NCBI GenBank assembly: GCA_026225395.1
Contig: JAMFSR010000019.1
Coordinates: 62,001 to 126,000 of the forward strand
Direction: 5' to 3'
Source: Granulicella sapmiensis
Lineage (GTDB): Bacteria > Acidobacteriota > Terriglobia > Terriglobales > Acidobacteriaceae
Length of the DNA: 64,000 nt
The position numbers were made by a program, and so were the translations under genes. Shown here one piece after another: positions 51,906-60,437 of this stretch (position 1 is its first letter; the number at the start of each line of letters is the position of its first letter). Below the pieces are notes generated by a model. It saw only the letters and a program-made list of their open reading frames with translations, was not told where the DNA came from and ran no database searches.

Positions 51906-52072
51906 AGTTGTATCCTCTAATAAGTGATGAAGTTTGTAAGCGCAAATTCGGTGTCCGTATCCCGCGTGGCTGACCGCCACGATTTTGCCTAGCTGCGCCT
52001 CGTCCTGTTGCGCGCAGCCGCTGTAACTTCCCCAAAATCCAACTTCCAAGCCTTTGTTTTAGAAGGACCTAT

Positions 52073-53146
52073 ATGTTCGATCGTCTTGATCAAATTGAAG
52101 AGCGTTATGAAGAACTGGGCCGGCAGCTCTCGGACCCCAACATCGTCAGCGACCAGGCCAACTACCGCAAGGTCTCCAAGCAGCACCGCGACCTCGAAGA
52201 CACCGTCGAAAAGTTTCGCGAGTACCGCAAGCTGAAAGACGGCGTCTCGGAAGCCAAGGCCATGCTCGGCGAAAGCGACGCCGACATGCGTTCCATGGCC
52301 GAAGAAGAGCTCTCCACGCTCGAACCCAAACTCGCGCAGGTCGAAGAAGAGCTCAAAGTCCTTCTGCTCCCCAAGGACCCTAACGACGACAAAAACATCA
52401 TCATCGAACTCCGCGCCGGCACCGGCGGCGACGAAGCCTCGCTCTTCGTAGCCGAGATGTTCCGCATGTACATGAAGTTCGCCGAGCAGCATCGCTGGAA
52501 GGTCGAAGTCCTCTCGCAGACCGACTCCGACGTAGGCGGCCTCAAGGACATCACCGCCATCTTCGAAGGCGATAAGGTCTACTCGCAGATGAAGTACGAG
52601 TCCGGCGTACACCGCGTGCAGCGCGTTCCGGCTACTGAAACCCAGGGCCGCGTCCACACCTCCGCCATCACGGTAGCCGTGCTTCCCGAAGTTGAAGACG
52701 TCGACATCAAGATCGAAAACAAAGACCTCCGCATCGACACCTTCTGCTCCTCAGGCCCCGGCGGTCAGTCGGTGAACACGACTTACTCTGCCATCCGCAT
52801 CACGCATCTTCCGACGAACACCGTCGTCAGCTGCCAGGACGAGAAGTCCCAGATCAAGAACCGCGAGAAGGCCATGCGCGTCCTCCGCGCCCGTTTGTAT
52901 GAGGTTGAAGCCGAGCGCGTCCACCAGATCCAGGCCAAGGAGCGCAAACAGCAGGTCGGCACCGGCGATCGCAGCGAAAAGATCCGCACCTACAACTTCC
53001 CGCAGAACCGCCTCACCGACCACCGCATCGGCCTCACGAACCACCAACTGGCCATGGTCATGGAAGGCCTCCTGCAACCCACAGTCGACGCCCTCATAGC
53101 CCACGCTACAGCCGAGCGTCTCAAGGCCGAAGCCATAGCAGCGTAA
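52073..53146 (+). CDS. prfA: Peptide chain release factor 1
   Basis: Recognises UAA/UAG stop codons and triggers peptide release. 357 residues with the PAT codon-recognition motif ([15 protein letters not shown]) and GGQ at 230-232 ([14 protein letters not shown]). AAGGA lies 8 nt before the ATG. No prmC or hemA is adjacent. It is followed by a nested hairpin. Confidence 0.97.
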   Translation: MFDRLDQIEERYEELGRQLSDPNIVSDQANYRKVSKQHRDLEDTVEKFREYRKLKDGVSEAKAMLGESDADMRSMAEEELSTLEPKLAQVEEELKVLLLPKDPNDDKNIIIELRAGTGGDEASLFVAEMFRMYMKFAEQHRWKVEVLSQTDSDVGGLKDITAIFEGDKVYSQMKYESGVHRVQRVPATETQGRVHTSAITVAVLPEVEDVDIKIENKDLRIDTFCSSGPGGQSVNTTYSAIRITHLPTNTVVSCQDEKSQIKNREKAMRVLRARLYEVEAERVHQIQAKERKQQVGTGDRSEKIRTYNFPQNRLTDHRIGLTNHQLAMVMEGLLQPTVDALIAHATAERLKAEAIAA

Positions 53147-53147
53147 A

Positions 53148-53254
53148 AAGCAGGTTTCAGGTTCGAGGTTTCAGCAGAAAGGCGTGAGCTTACAAGCTCA
53201 CGCCTTCGCTCTTGCCGTTCCCAAAACCTAAAACCTCGAACCTAAAACCTGCTT
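53148..53254. terminator. Nested inverted repeat / terminator between prfA and DUF1003
   Basis: Outer arms of 24 bp (53148-53171 and 53231-53254, one mismatch; AAGCAGGTTT...) enclose an inner perfect 13-bp hairpin AAGGCGTGAGCTT/AAGCTCACGCCTT (53179-53206) followed by CGCTCTTGCC. It lies between convergent genes and can stop transcription from both sides. Confidence 0.75.
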
Positions 53255-53256
53255 CT

Positions 53257-53751
53257 CTACTCCATCGTCTCCTTGATGTTCTGCGCCACATCCTCAATCG
53301 AGGTCTCCTGCGAAAGCTCCCTCACCTCCGGATTATTCGCCGCGCGGCTAAGCCCCATCTCGGTAGCCACATGCCGCTCCAGGTCCAGTACGGCGGTGAT
53401 TTCCTTCTCCGTGAGGATCAGAATCTGCAACATCAGGTGGTCGCGCTCATCGCTCCGCCGCCCCAGCCGCGACTGTCGTATCAGGATGAAGCTGGCGACG
53501 AGAATCGACTCCATCGCCACAATCGTCTGCAGCAGCCCAAACGGATGCGGGTCGAAGTGATGCATCCCCGGCCACACGTTGTAAATGATCCAGCATGCAA
53601 ACGCGCACAGATGCGCCCCTACAAACGTCAACGAGCCCACAAATCCCGCGATGCCATCGGCAATGCGCTCCGGCTTCGTGCGCTGTGCCAGAAACTCCTG
53701 CTCGTGCTTGGCGATCAGCTCAATGTGCGACTGGATGTGGGTCTGTGCCAT
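53257..53751 (-). CDS. DUF1003 family membrane protein
   Basis: 164 residues with two membrane helices (IAGFVGSLTFVGAHLCAFAC and the QTIVAMESILVASFILIRQS region) and the RADGIA/GS start pattern typical of DUF1003, which is of unknown function. It ends in an acidic tail. The ATG at 53751 has GAGGA 6 nt upstream. Confidence 0.85.
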   Translation of the reverse strand: MAQTHIQSHIELIAKHEQEFLAQRTKPERIADGIAGFVGSLTFVGAHLCAFACWIIYNVWPGMHHFDPHPFGLLQTIVAMESILVASFILIRQSRLGRRSDERDHLMLQILILTEKEITAVLDLERHVATEMGLSRAANNPEVRELSQETSIEDVAQNIKETME

Positions 53752-54071
53752 GAATCGTCCTCGGCTGACATACTCGCCTGCGGGGTTGGATGCAGAACAG
53801 CTCATCCCGCGAGCCTTAGATCGCCGCGACCTGCCGTAGAGGGAGGCGTCCGTGATGGGAAAACCTAAAGGCGTTCTCGGTCTAGCTGACGGACGAGCCG
53901 TTTTGCATGATCCGAAGTTCTGCGATCCATGGCCGGCAGAGCGCGTGCGTACACAGCGGTAGATAAATGGCTTGTCGTATAGCGATTGTCCGCTAGGATG
54001 GAAAACGAATCACATCCTGCCTTATGCGGCCCAGCGATCCACCCGGGACGCGGTTTCTCCCATGGAGTGCC

Positions 54072-56900
54072 ATGACGCAGCGCGCTAAGCTTTCTATCTC
54101 CATATTGTCCCTCGCAGTTTCCCTGCTGACCGGCTGCTCGACCAAGCCGGCGCAGCCTGTGATGACGCCGGGTTTGACCGGCAACATATCGGGAGGTGTC
54201 CACGGCGGCCAGCAGCCGATCTCCAATGCCGTGATCCAGCTCTACACGGTGGGGACGAGTGGGGACGGCAGCTCCGCGACTCCGCTGCTGACGCAGATCG
54301 TGAAGACGGACCAGAATGGCAACTTCTCGCTGTCGCCCGGTGGAGTGCCTTTGTACTCCTGTACGAGTGCGACGATGGTTTACGTGACCGCGATCGGCGG
54401 CGATCCGTCACCGGGGATCTCGAACCCCAATATCGCGCAGATGACAGCCCTGGGCCCATGCGCGGCACTCACCACCGGCACGTTTATCTGGGTGAATGAG
54501 GTAACGACGGTGGCGGCTGTTTCGGCGCTTGCCCCATATATGACTTCGTTTTCGGCGATCGGCTCGGCAACCGGCGACGCGGCGGCATTGAGCTCGGCGT
54601 TCACGCTGGCGACGCAGCTGGCGAACACGTCTACAGGGACTTCGCCGGGGCCAAATATACCGGCAGGGATGATTGTGCCTTCGACCCAGATCTATACCCT
54701 GGCGGATATTCTTGCGAACTGCGTGAACTCCGCTGGTGGGACGGCGGGGGATGGCAGCGGGTGTGGGACTTTGTTTTCGCTGACGACACCAGGTTCTACC
54801 GCGCCGACGGATACGGTCGCTGCGCTGCTAAACCTGGCGAATAACCCAACCCTAAATACGCAGCAGTTGTTCAATACGGTGTCCGGGACAGTGCCGTTCC
54901 AGCCAACGCTGACGGTGACGCCGCCGAGCTTCCAGACGCAGCTGCTGCCGTCCACAAGTGCGGGATATCCGCTGCAGATTACGCTGGCGAGCAATGACTT
55001 CGGCACAGTTGTGGTGGGAACAACGACTGCCTATACGCAGTTTACGGTACTGAATACCGGAGCGGCGGCGGTGACGGTGCACACTCCGGTGATGGTTGGG
55101 GCGGATGCGGCGGACTACATGACGTACGGCTGTGGGTCCGTTGTTAATCCGGGCAGTTCGTGCATCTTCTATGTGGCGTTTCAGCCATCGACGGTTGGTG
55201 CTCGCCCAGCCTATGTCGAGCTGGACTCGACTGCGCGATTTTCGCCGCAGTTTATTCCCGTTTATGGAACAGGAACGGCGCAAACGTTTAGTGCATCCAC
55301 GCTGAGCTTCACCATCGGTGGGACAATCCAGGACCTGACAGTGACGAACTTCGCCAGTACGCCCATCACGATCTCTTCTGTAACTTATGCGGATACAGGA
55401 ACGGGCACGAACAATTTCGCGGTGGTTGGCAATACGTGTGGAAGCCTGCTGGCGGCGGAGTCCGTCTGCACCATCTCGGTGGTGTCGCTGGCAACGTCGG
55501 GCGATCGGTACGGCAATGCGGTGACTTACACGGGGACATTGACGATCACGGATAGCGCACAAGCCAACCCTCAGGTGATCTCCCTGACCTCGACCAACAT
55601 GTCCTATTTCTCCGGGGGTTTCGTTGAGGGATCTGAAGCGTTTGCCGCGGAACAGCTTGGCGTAAGCGAGGCCGGATCGACGACGGTATACAGCCCCTAC
55701 AACTTTTACAGCAGCACCCAGCCGCCAGCCTTCGCGATGGGTGGAACAAACCCGGGCGACTTCGCGTTTACTGTAAGCCAGAACGGGTCGCCGGGCTGTG
55801 ATGTCAGTCCCCCGGAATCTGCCGCCAGCCAATTGTGTAACTATACGTTTACGTTTACTCCAACCGTCGCCGGAGCGCGTTCGGCACATGCTTCGCTGGG
55901 AGGCGGACAGTATCTGCTTCTGACGGGTACGGGAGTCGGCCCGGGGCCGTTTATCCGCGCAAACCCAGCTTCGCTCTCATTTGCGGTTGCCTTGCCGGAT
56001 ACGGTCGATCCCAACAGCGGCAGTACTACAACACTTACGATGACCAATATCGGAACGACGACCTACGGGTTCGCGTCCATGTTCACGGGCGCGAACCCGT
56101 CGCTGCTAACGGTCGATGGCAGCAGTTGTCCTTCCCTGGCTCCTCAGGCGACCTGTACCGTCACGGTGACCTTTACGGGCACCACCATAGGAACCTATAC
56201 GGCGAACCTTGTACTGAAGGACACGAACTCCACGTTCTCCGTTTCGGTTCCTATCGCGGTGAATGCCATTTATTGGCCCGCTTCGCCGTTTCCTCAAAGT
56301 ATTACCTTCCCGGCCCAAGCCCTGGGGACGACGAGCGCGGCGAAGACCTTCAATATCGGTGACCTCAATGACTATCCGCTGGATCACGCCTTCAGTGTTG
56401 TTCTACCGAGTTCCAGTAATTTTGTGCTGCCTGAAGGGTCGACATGCGTGGCCAGTACCAGCCTATGCACGCTGAGCGTCGCCTTTGCACCACATGTTAC
56501 CGGACTTATCTCCGAGACGGCGGTTGTTACCGATCAGGTGACGGGCCTTACAAGTCACCTGTACCTGTACGGCAGCGGAGGCGCTCCCGTGGTCTCTCTT
56601 TCGCCGTCGCCCCTGGTGTTTCCAAACCGCGCAGTAGGAACGACATCCGTCCCAGACAACATTATCCTGACAAATACCGGGACGCTGGCGTTGACGGTCA
56701 ATGCCGTCAGTCTCGTGGGAGCGGTGAATAATAATTTTACGGAAACCAATAACTGTACTAGCGTCGCCCCGAACACGACATGCGCAATTGCGGTTACGTT
56801 TGCTCCAACGGAGGCTGGACCTCAATCGGCGATGATCCACGTCGTAAGTAATGCGGCGAGTTCTCCGGATACTGTTGGAGTTTCAGGTACTGCGCAGTAA
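54072..56900 (+). CDS. Large lipoprotein with ASH/choice-of-anchor D repeats
   Basis: 942 residues. The N-terminal signal has lipobox SLLTGC. After a Thr/Ser-rich region (to about 280), several Ig-like ASH (HYDIN-type, choice-of-anchor D) repeats follow, each with an F.TV..TTT....V.NTG pattern and a CTI.V.F.PT end (for example DFGTVVVGTTTAYTQFTVLN and TCAIAVTFAPTEAG). Probably a surface-exposed or adhesion-type protein. GGAG stands 4 nt before the ATG at 54072. Confidence 0.82.
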   Translation: MTQRAKLSISILSLAVSLLTGCSTKPAQPVMTPGLTGNISGGVHGGQQPISNAVIQLYTVGTSGDGSSATPLLTQIVKTDQNGNFSLSPGGVPLYSCTSATMVYVTAIGGDPSPGISNPNIAQMTALGPCAALTTGTFIWVNEVTTVAAVSALAPYMTSFSAIGSATGDAAALSSAFTLATQLANTSTGTSPGPNIPAGMIVPSTQIYTLADILANCVNSAGGTAGDGSGCGTLFSLTTPGSTAPTDTVAALLNLANNPTLNTQQLFNTVSGTVPFQPTLTVTPPSFQTQLLPSTSAGYPLQITLASNDFGTVVVGTTTAYTQFTVLNTGAAAVTVHTPVMVGADAADYMTYGCGSVVNPGSSCIFYVAFQPSTVGARPAYVELDSTARFSPQFIPVYGTGTAQTFSASTLSFTIGGTIQDLTVTNFASTPITISSVTYADTGTGTNNFAVVGNTCGSLLAAESVCTISVVSLATSGDRYGNAVTYTGTLTITDSAQANPQVISLTSTNMSYFSGGFVEGSEAFAAEQLGVSEAGSTTVYSPYNFYSSTQPPAFAMGGTNPGDFAFTVSQNGSPGCDVSPPESAASQLCNYTFTFTPTVAGARSAHASLGGGQYLLLTGTGVGPGPFIRANPASLSFAVALPDTVDPNSGSTTTLTMTNIGTTTYGFASMFTGANPSLLTVDGSSCPSLAPQATCTVTVTFTGTTIGTYTANLVLKDTNSTFSVSVPIAVNAIYWPASPFPQSITFPAQALGTTSAAKTFNIGDLNDYPLDHAFSVVLPSSSNFVLPEGSTCVASTSLCTLSVAFAPHVTGLISETAVVTDQVTGLTSHLYLYGSGGAPVVSLSPSPLVFPNRAVGTTSVPDNIILTNTGTLALTVNAVSLVGAVNNNFTETNNCTSVAPNTTCAIAVTFAPTEAGPQSAMIHVVSNAASSPDTVGVSGTAQ

Positions 56901-56912
56901 GGTTTCTGAGCT

Positions 56913-57644
56913 TCACCTTGCTTCGGTAAGTGCCGCTTCGAGGAGTTCGCGGCCGCCTTCGATCACGCGGCCGTGTCCGGCGGCGATGCGGCGGATGGGC
57001 GTTTCCGCAGGGATGGTGTCCCAGAGGCGCTGGATGCTGGCGCGGGGCGTGGGACGGTGCCAGGTGCCGAAGTTCGGCAGCGGGAAGAACCACGGCGCCC
57101 AGCCGGCTATATGAGGCTTGCCGCCGACTGTCGTGAGCGCATCGCCGACATAGAGTGTGCCGTCGCGTTCGTCAAGGAAGCTGAAGTGTCCGGGTGTATG
57201 GCCGGGCGTCGCAAAACAGCGCAGTGAGCCATAGAGCTCGCCGTCGGTGACGAAGTGTGTGGGTTTGGTGACCGCACCGGGAAGACTGCCTTTGATCTTG
57301 CACTGCGGTTCGTTCGCATCGAGCGAGCGGTCCTGCGCGGGCGGCTTGGGCAGCAGGCGGCCGTCACGATGTGAGATGGCAGAAAGCGCATTGCCGAGCA
57401 GACGCGAGAGTTTGTCGAAGGAGCCGATGTGGTCGCCGTGCGCGTGCGTGAGCAGAATGCGGCAGAGCTGGTAGCCGTTTTGCTGGCTTCCGCAATGGCG
57501 CGCGGCGTCGAGGATGGCATCGGCCGAGCCGGGAAGGCCGGTATCGATGAGGGTGAAGCCGTCGCTTTCACGAACGAAGTAACAGTTGACGAGACCAAGC
57601 CGTGTGAGTTGGTAGCCGTATGTTGAGAGTTGAGTAATCTTCAA
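56913..57644 (-). CDS. MBL-fold metallo-hydrolase
   Basis: 243 residues with the metal motif LLTHAHGDHIGS, a later ATPGHTPGHFSF, YVGDALTT and AAGHGRVIEGG, so all metal ligands are present. The substrate is unknown; the family includes glyoxalase II-like and lactonase-like enzymes. The start is TTG with GGAG 8 nt upstream. It converges on the lipoprotein gene. Confidence 0.87.
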   Translation of the reverse strand: MKITQLSTYGYQLTRLGLVNCYFVRESDGFTLIDTGLPGSADAILDAARHCGSQQNGYQLCRILLTHAHGDHIGSFDKLSRLLGNALSAISHRDGRLLPKPPAQDRSLDANEPQCKIKGSLPGAVTKPTHFVTDGELYGSLRCFATPGHTPGHFSFLDERDGTLYVGDALTTVGGKPHIAGWAPWFFPLPNFGTWHRPTPRASIQRLWDTIPAETPIRRIAAGHGRVIEGGRELLEAALTEAR

Positions 57645-57731
57645 AGCGGAAGCTCCAGAGCGAAACCGGCTTACAGGTTGCTCAAGGGCTTGGATGCCGA
57701 TTGAGTCACAAGTGGGCCGTACTAAGTATCG

Positions 57732-60362
57732 TTAGAAAGCCGGAACCCCTTCTTCGACGACGAGGTCGTCTACGGCGATGTTGAGGGCCAGGCCCAGCTT
57801 GCGAAAGCCTTCGCGCCATTCAGGCGACCAATAGCGTCTCTCACTTGTGCTGTAGCTTGCGTCCACGGCAGCGCTGCGGCGGAGCAGGTCGTTCCAGATG
57901 TTCTGAGCCTGCCAGAGGTTGAACTCCACGGGCAGCGTGCGCAGGCTTTCGGCCAGGCCCACCGTCTCGTTCAGGACGTTGATGTTGGGCTGGAGCACGG
58001 GCTGCAGTGCCAGCGTTTGCTGGGCCTGGTTGTGCTGGATGCCCATCGACTCTTCAAGTCGCACCATGGCTCGTTTCATGCGCTTGTCGGCGGTGAAGCT
58101 GAGCAGCGGAGCGTCGAGAGCGACGTTGTCGATCTCCGCACGACGGAGCAGCCGGGCCACTTCGGCAGTGTCGTAGACGTCGGATTCAAGAGCACGGCGC
58201 AGTCCGGCGTTGATGGCAAAGCCGGCCGTGAGAGCGAGCGCGGGTGGTGTGGCTATGCTGGTCTCAGACAGAAAATGCAGCAGTGTAGCGTGCTCTTCGT
58301 AGATGCGGATGAGCGAGCTCTCTACTTCAGAGAGTGTCTGGTCGAGGATGTTCTTGAGGATGCGGTGCTGCTCGTCGGCGAAGAGCGAAGTGAGCGAGTA
58401 GAGCGTGCCGCCGAAGAACGCATCGATGAGACGGATGAGGTCAGGAAGATTGGCGCGGCGGATGGCGGTGCGAGCGTCTTCCTGGAACACGGCCCAGGCA
58501 AGTTCATCCTCGGGCGTGTAGCGTTTTACCGCGGCGGAGAGGTTCTGGTCGCCTAGGTGGAGCACCGCGAAGCAGATCTCCTCGGTCTCTTCGGTGATGC
58601 GGGAGCGAAGAGCGGCGCAGCCCAGGGCAACACGTCCGCGTCCGGAGGTGAGCAGCTCGTAGCTGTGACGGTTGACGTCGAAGCAGAAGAGATCGCCGGA
58701 CTCCGCCGAGGTGCGGAACATGGAGCTGATGGCGTAATGCGCACCCACATGCTCGAGGTCGAGTCTGGCGCCGGTAACGAAGCGGCGATAAACCTCGGCG
58801 CCGTCGCCGATGTCCGGCGCGTTGGACTTAGCCTGCGAGAGCAGCGCCAGAAAGTCGGTTTCGAGTGTGGCGGCTGCTTTGCCGAAGAGGTTCTGCGCGA
58901 GCTGGATGACACGGCCGGCGTACGCGATGATCTGCACGGTCTCGATGCCGGAAATCTCGTCGAAGAACCAGCCGCAGGAGGTGTACATGAGCTGCGTGTG
59001 GCGTTCGAGCTCAAGCAGCTCCAGCACGATCACGCGTTCTTCGGTGCTGAGTTCATGGGTGGCGTGCGTTGCGAGGAAGCGGTCGATGTTGGCCGGCGTT
59101 CGGTTGAGTACGACCTGGATGTAGGCATCGCGTGCTGCCCATAGATCTTTGAGCAGCCCCTTGGCGACGGTTTCAGCCAGCGGCGCGGTGCGGTCGCGGA
59201 GCAGGTCGAGCGAGGCACGCAGCGGACCGCGCCACGCCTGGTTCCATCCCGGCTTGCCGCCATTGCAGCCGCAGTCCGAGCGCCAGCGCTCGACGCCGTG
59301 AACGCAGCTCCAGGAGCTGTCGTCGACGACTTCGGCTTCGTATTGCGGAGGGAACTTTGCCAGGAACTCGCCGTAGTTGGTCAAAGTGGCGAGCTGATTT
59401 TCTTCGATCCAGTGCATGGCGTAGCTGAGGGCCATTTCGCCGTGCTTGTGGTGGTGGCCGTAGCTTTCTCCGTCGGTCGCGACGTGAGCGAGTTGCGGCT
59501 CGGTGGAATCTGCTTTCAGGCCGGCGACGAGGCGGCGGCCGAAGTTTTCGCCGGAGTTCAGCAGGCCTTCAAAGGCGATGGCGCGGGAACCTGGGCCGTC
59601 GTAGAAGAAGACGTCGATGGAGCGGCCTTTGTCGAGGCTGACCTTGTAGGGGTGGGTGGGGTCGACGGTGGCGTTGGTGGTCTCCATCCAGTCCAGTTCA
59701 GAGGCTGAAGCGTCCTTCGAGGACTCGGCAACCGGATTGGAAAGCTTGCGGACGCGCGCGCACTGGTGCGGCGCAAGAATGGTGTACTTGATGCCCTCCT
59801 GCGCGAGCAGGTCAAGCACGGAGCGGGAGACCGCGGTTTCTGCCAGCCACATGCCTTCGGGACGGCGGCCGAAGCGGTGCTCGAAATCGGCGATGCCCCA
59901 GCGGATCTGCGTGCGTGCATCGCGCTCGGAGGCCAGCGGCATGATGATGTGGTTGTAGACCTGCGCCAGGGCGGAGCCGTGACCGGAGTAGCGCTCTGCC
60001 GAAGCGCGGTCGGCTTCTTGGATCATCCGGTAGGTGCGCGGGGCGAAGTCCTCCAGCCAGCTCAGCAGCGTGGGGCCGAAGTTAAAGCTCATGCGGGCGT
60101 AGTTGTTCAGGATCCGCGTGATTTTGCCGGCCTTGTTCTGGATGCGGGAGGCGCCATTGGGGGCGTAGCACTCGGAGGTAATGCGTTCATTCCAGTCGTG
60201 GTACGGCGCGGCTGAGTCCTGCACCTCAACGGTCTCCAGCCACGGATTTTCCCGTGGGGGCTGGTAGAAGTGTCCGTGAACGCAGATGTAGCGCGTGGCC
60301 GGGGTAATGGCCTGGGCCGAAAGAACCGCGCGGCGTACACGAGAGAGGTGTTGAGTGCTCAT
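57732..60362 (-). CDS. GH57 family glycoside hydrolase with DUF3536 domain
   Basis: 876 residues. The N-terminal GH57 barrel has YICVHGHFYQPPRENPWLE (motif 1), FNFGPTLLSWLE (motif 2), GMWLAETAVSRSVLD with the expected nucleophile Glu (motif 3) and THVATDGESYGHHH-like HVATDGESYGHHHKHGE (motif 4). The long helical C-terminal half is DUF3536. Such proteins are thought to act on alpha-glucans, in keeping with glycogen metabolism genes in the window. The ATG at 60362 is chosen by homology. Confidence 0.87.
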   Translation of the reverse strand: MSTQHLSRVRRAVLSAQAITPATRYICVHGHFYQPPRENPWLETVEVQDSAAPYHDWNERITSECYAPNGASRIQNKAGKITRILNNYARMSFNFGPTLLSWLEDFAPRTYRMIQEADRASAERYSGHGSALAQVYNHIIMPLASERDARTQIRWGIADFEHRFGRRPEGMWLAETAVSRSVLDLLAQEGIKYTILAPHQCARVRKLSNPVAESSKDASASELDWMETTNATVDPTHPYKVSLDKGRSIDVFFYDGPGSRAIAFEGLLNSGENFGRRLVAGLKADSTEPQLAHVATDGESYGHHHKHGEMALSYAMHWIEENQLATLTNYGEFLAKFPPQYEAEVVDDSSWSCVHGVERWRSDCGCNGGKPGWNQAWRGPLRASLDLLRDRTAPLAETVAKGLLKDLWAARDAYIQVVLNRTPANIDRFLATHATHELSTEERVIVLELLELERHTQLMYTSCGWFFDEISGIETVQIIAYAGRVIQLAQNLFGKAAATLETDFLALLSQAKSNAPDIGDGAEVYRRFVTGARLDLEHVGAHYAISSMFRTSAESGDLFCFDVNRHSYELLTSGRGRVALGCAALRSRITEETEEICFAVLHLGDQNLSAAVKRYTPEDELAWAVFQEDARTAIRRANLPDLIRLIDAFFGGTLYSLTSLFADEQHRILKNILDQTLSEVESSLIRIYEEHATLLHFLSETSIATPPALALTAGFAINAGLRRALESDVYDTAEVARLLRRAEIDNVALDAPLLSFTADKRMKRAMVRLEESMGIQHNQAQQTLALQPVLQPNINVLNETVGLAESLRTLPVEFNLWQAQNIWNDLLRRSAAVDASYSTSERRYWSPEWREGFRKLGLALNIAVDDLVVEEGVPAF

Positions 60363-60437
60363 GGGGTTATTAAAGCATTGCAGCTCCGAGCTCACGGGAT
60401 GGGGAAGGTCTGCAAGCGGTTTTGTATAGTGGAGCGC

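Larger units (their letters stand above)
51444..52072. other. Structured gap before prfA, candidate minus-strand RNA
   Basis: No ordinary gene. On the minus strand there is a possible promoter (TTGCGC-N17-TATTAG near 51915-51945), a 23-codon frame at 51905-51834, three strong hairpins (GGTTAG...CTAACC at 51734-51761; CCAGGA-GAAA-TCCTGG at 51695-51710; the terminator at 51597) and a T-tract end. On the + strand there is a short hydrophobic frame (51685-51759). Together these suggest an RNA gene or a small regulated unit; no known RNA family was recognised. Confidence 0.45.

Noticed and set aside
51444-52072. tmRNA, RNase P RNA, 6S RNA or SRP RNA in the gap before prfA
   Set aside because: No tag-peptide frame ending in ALAA with a resume codon, no GAGGAAAGTCC-like RNase P core, no SRP GGAAG loop context and no single long 6S-type hairpin were found.
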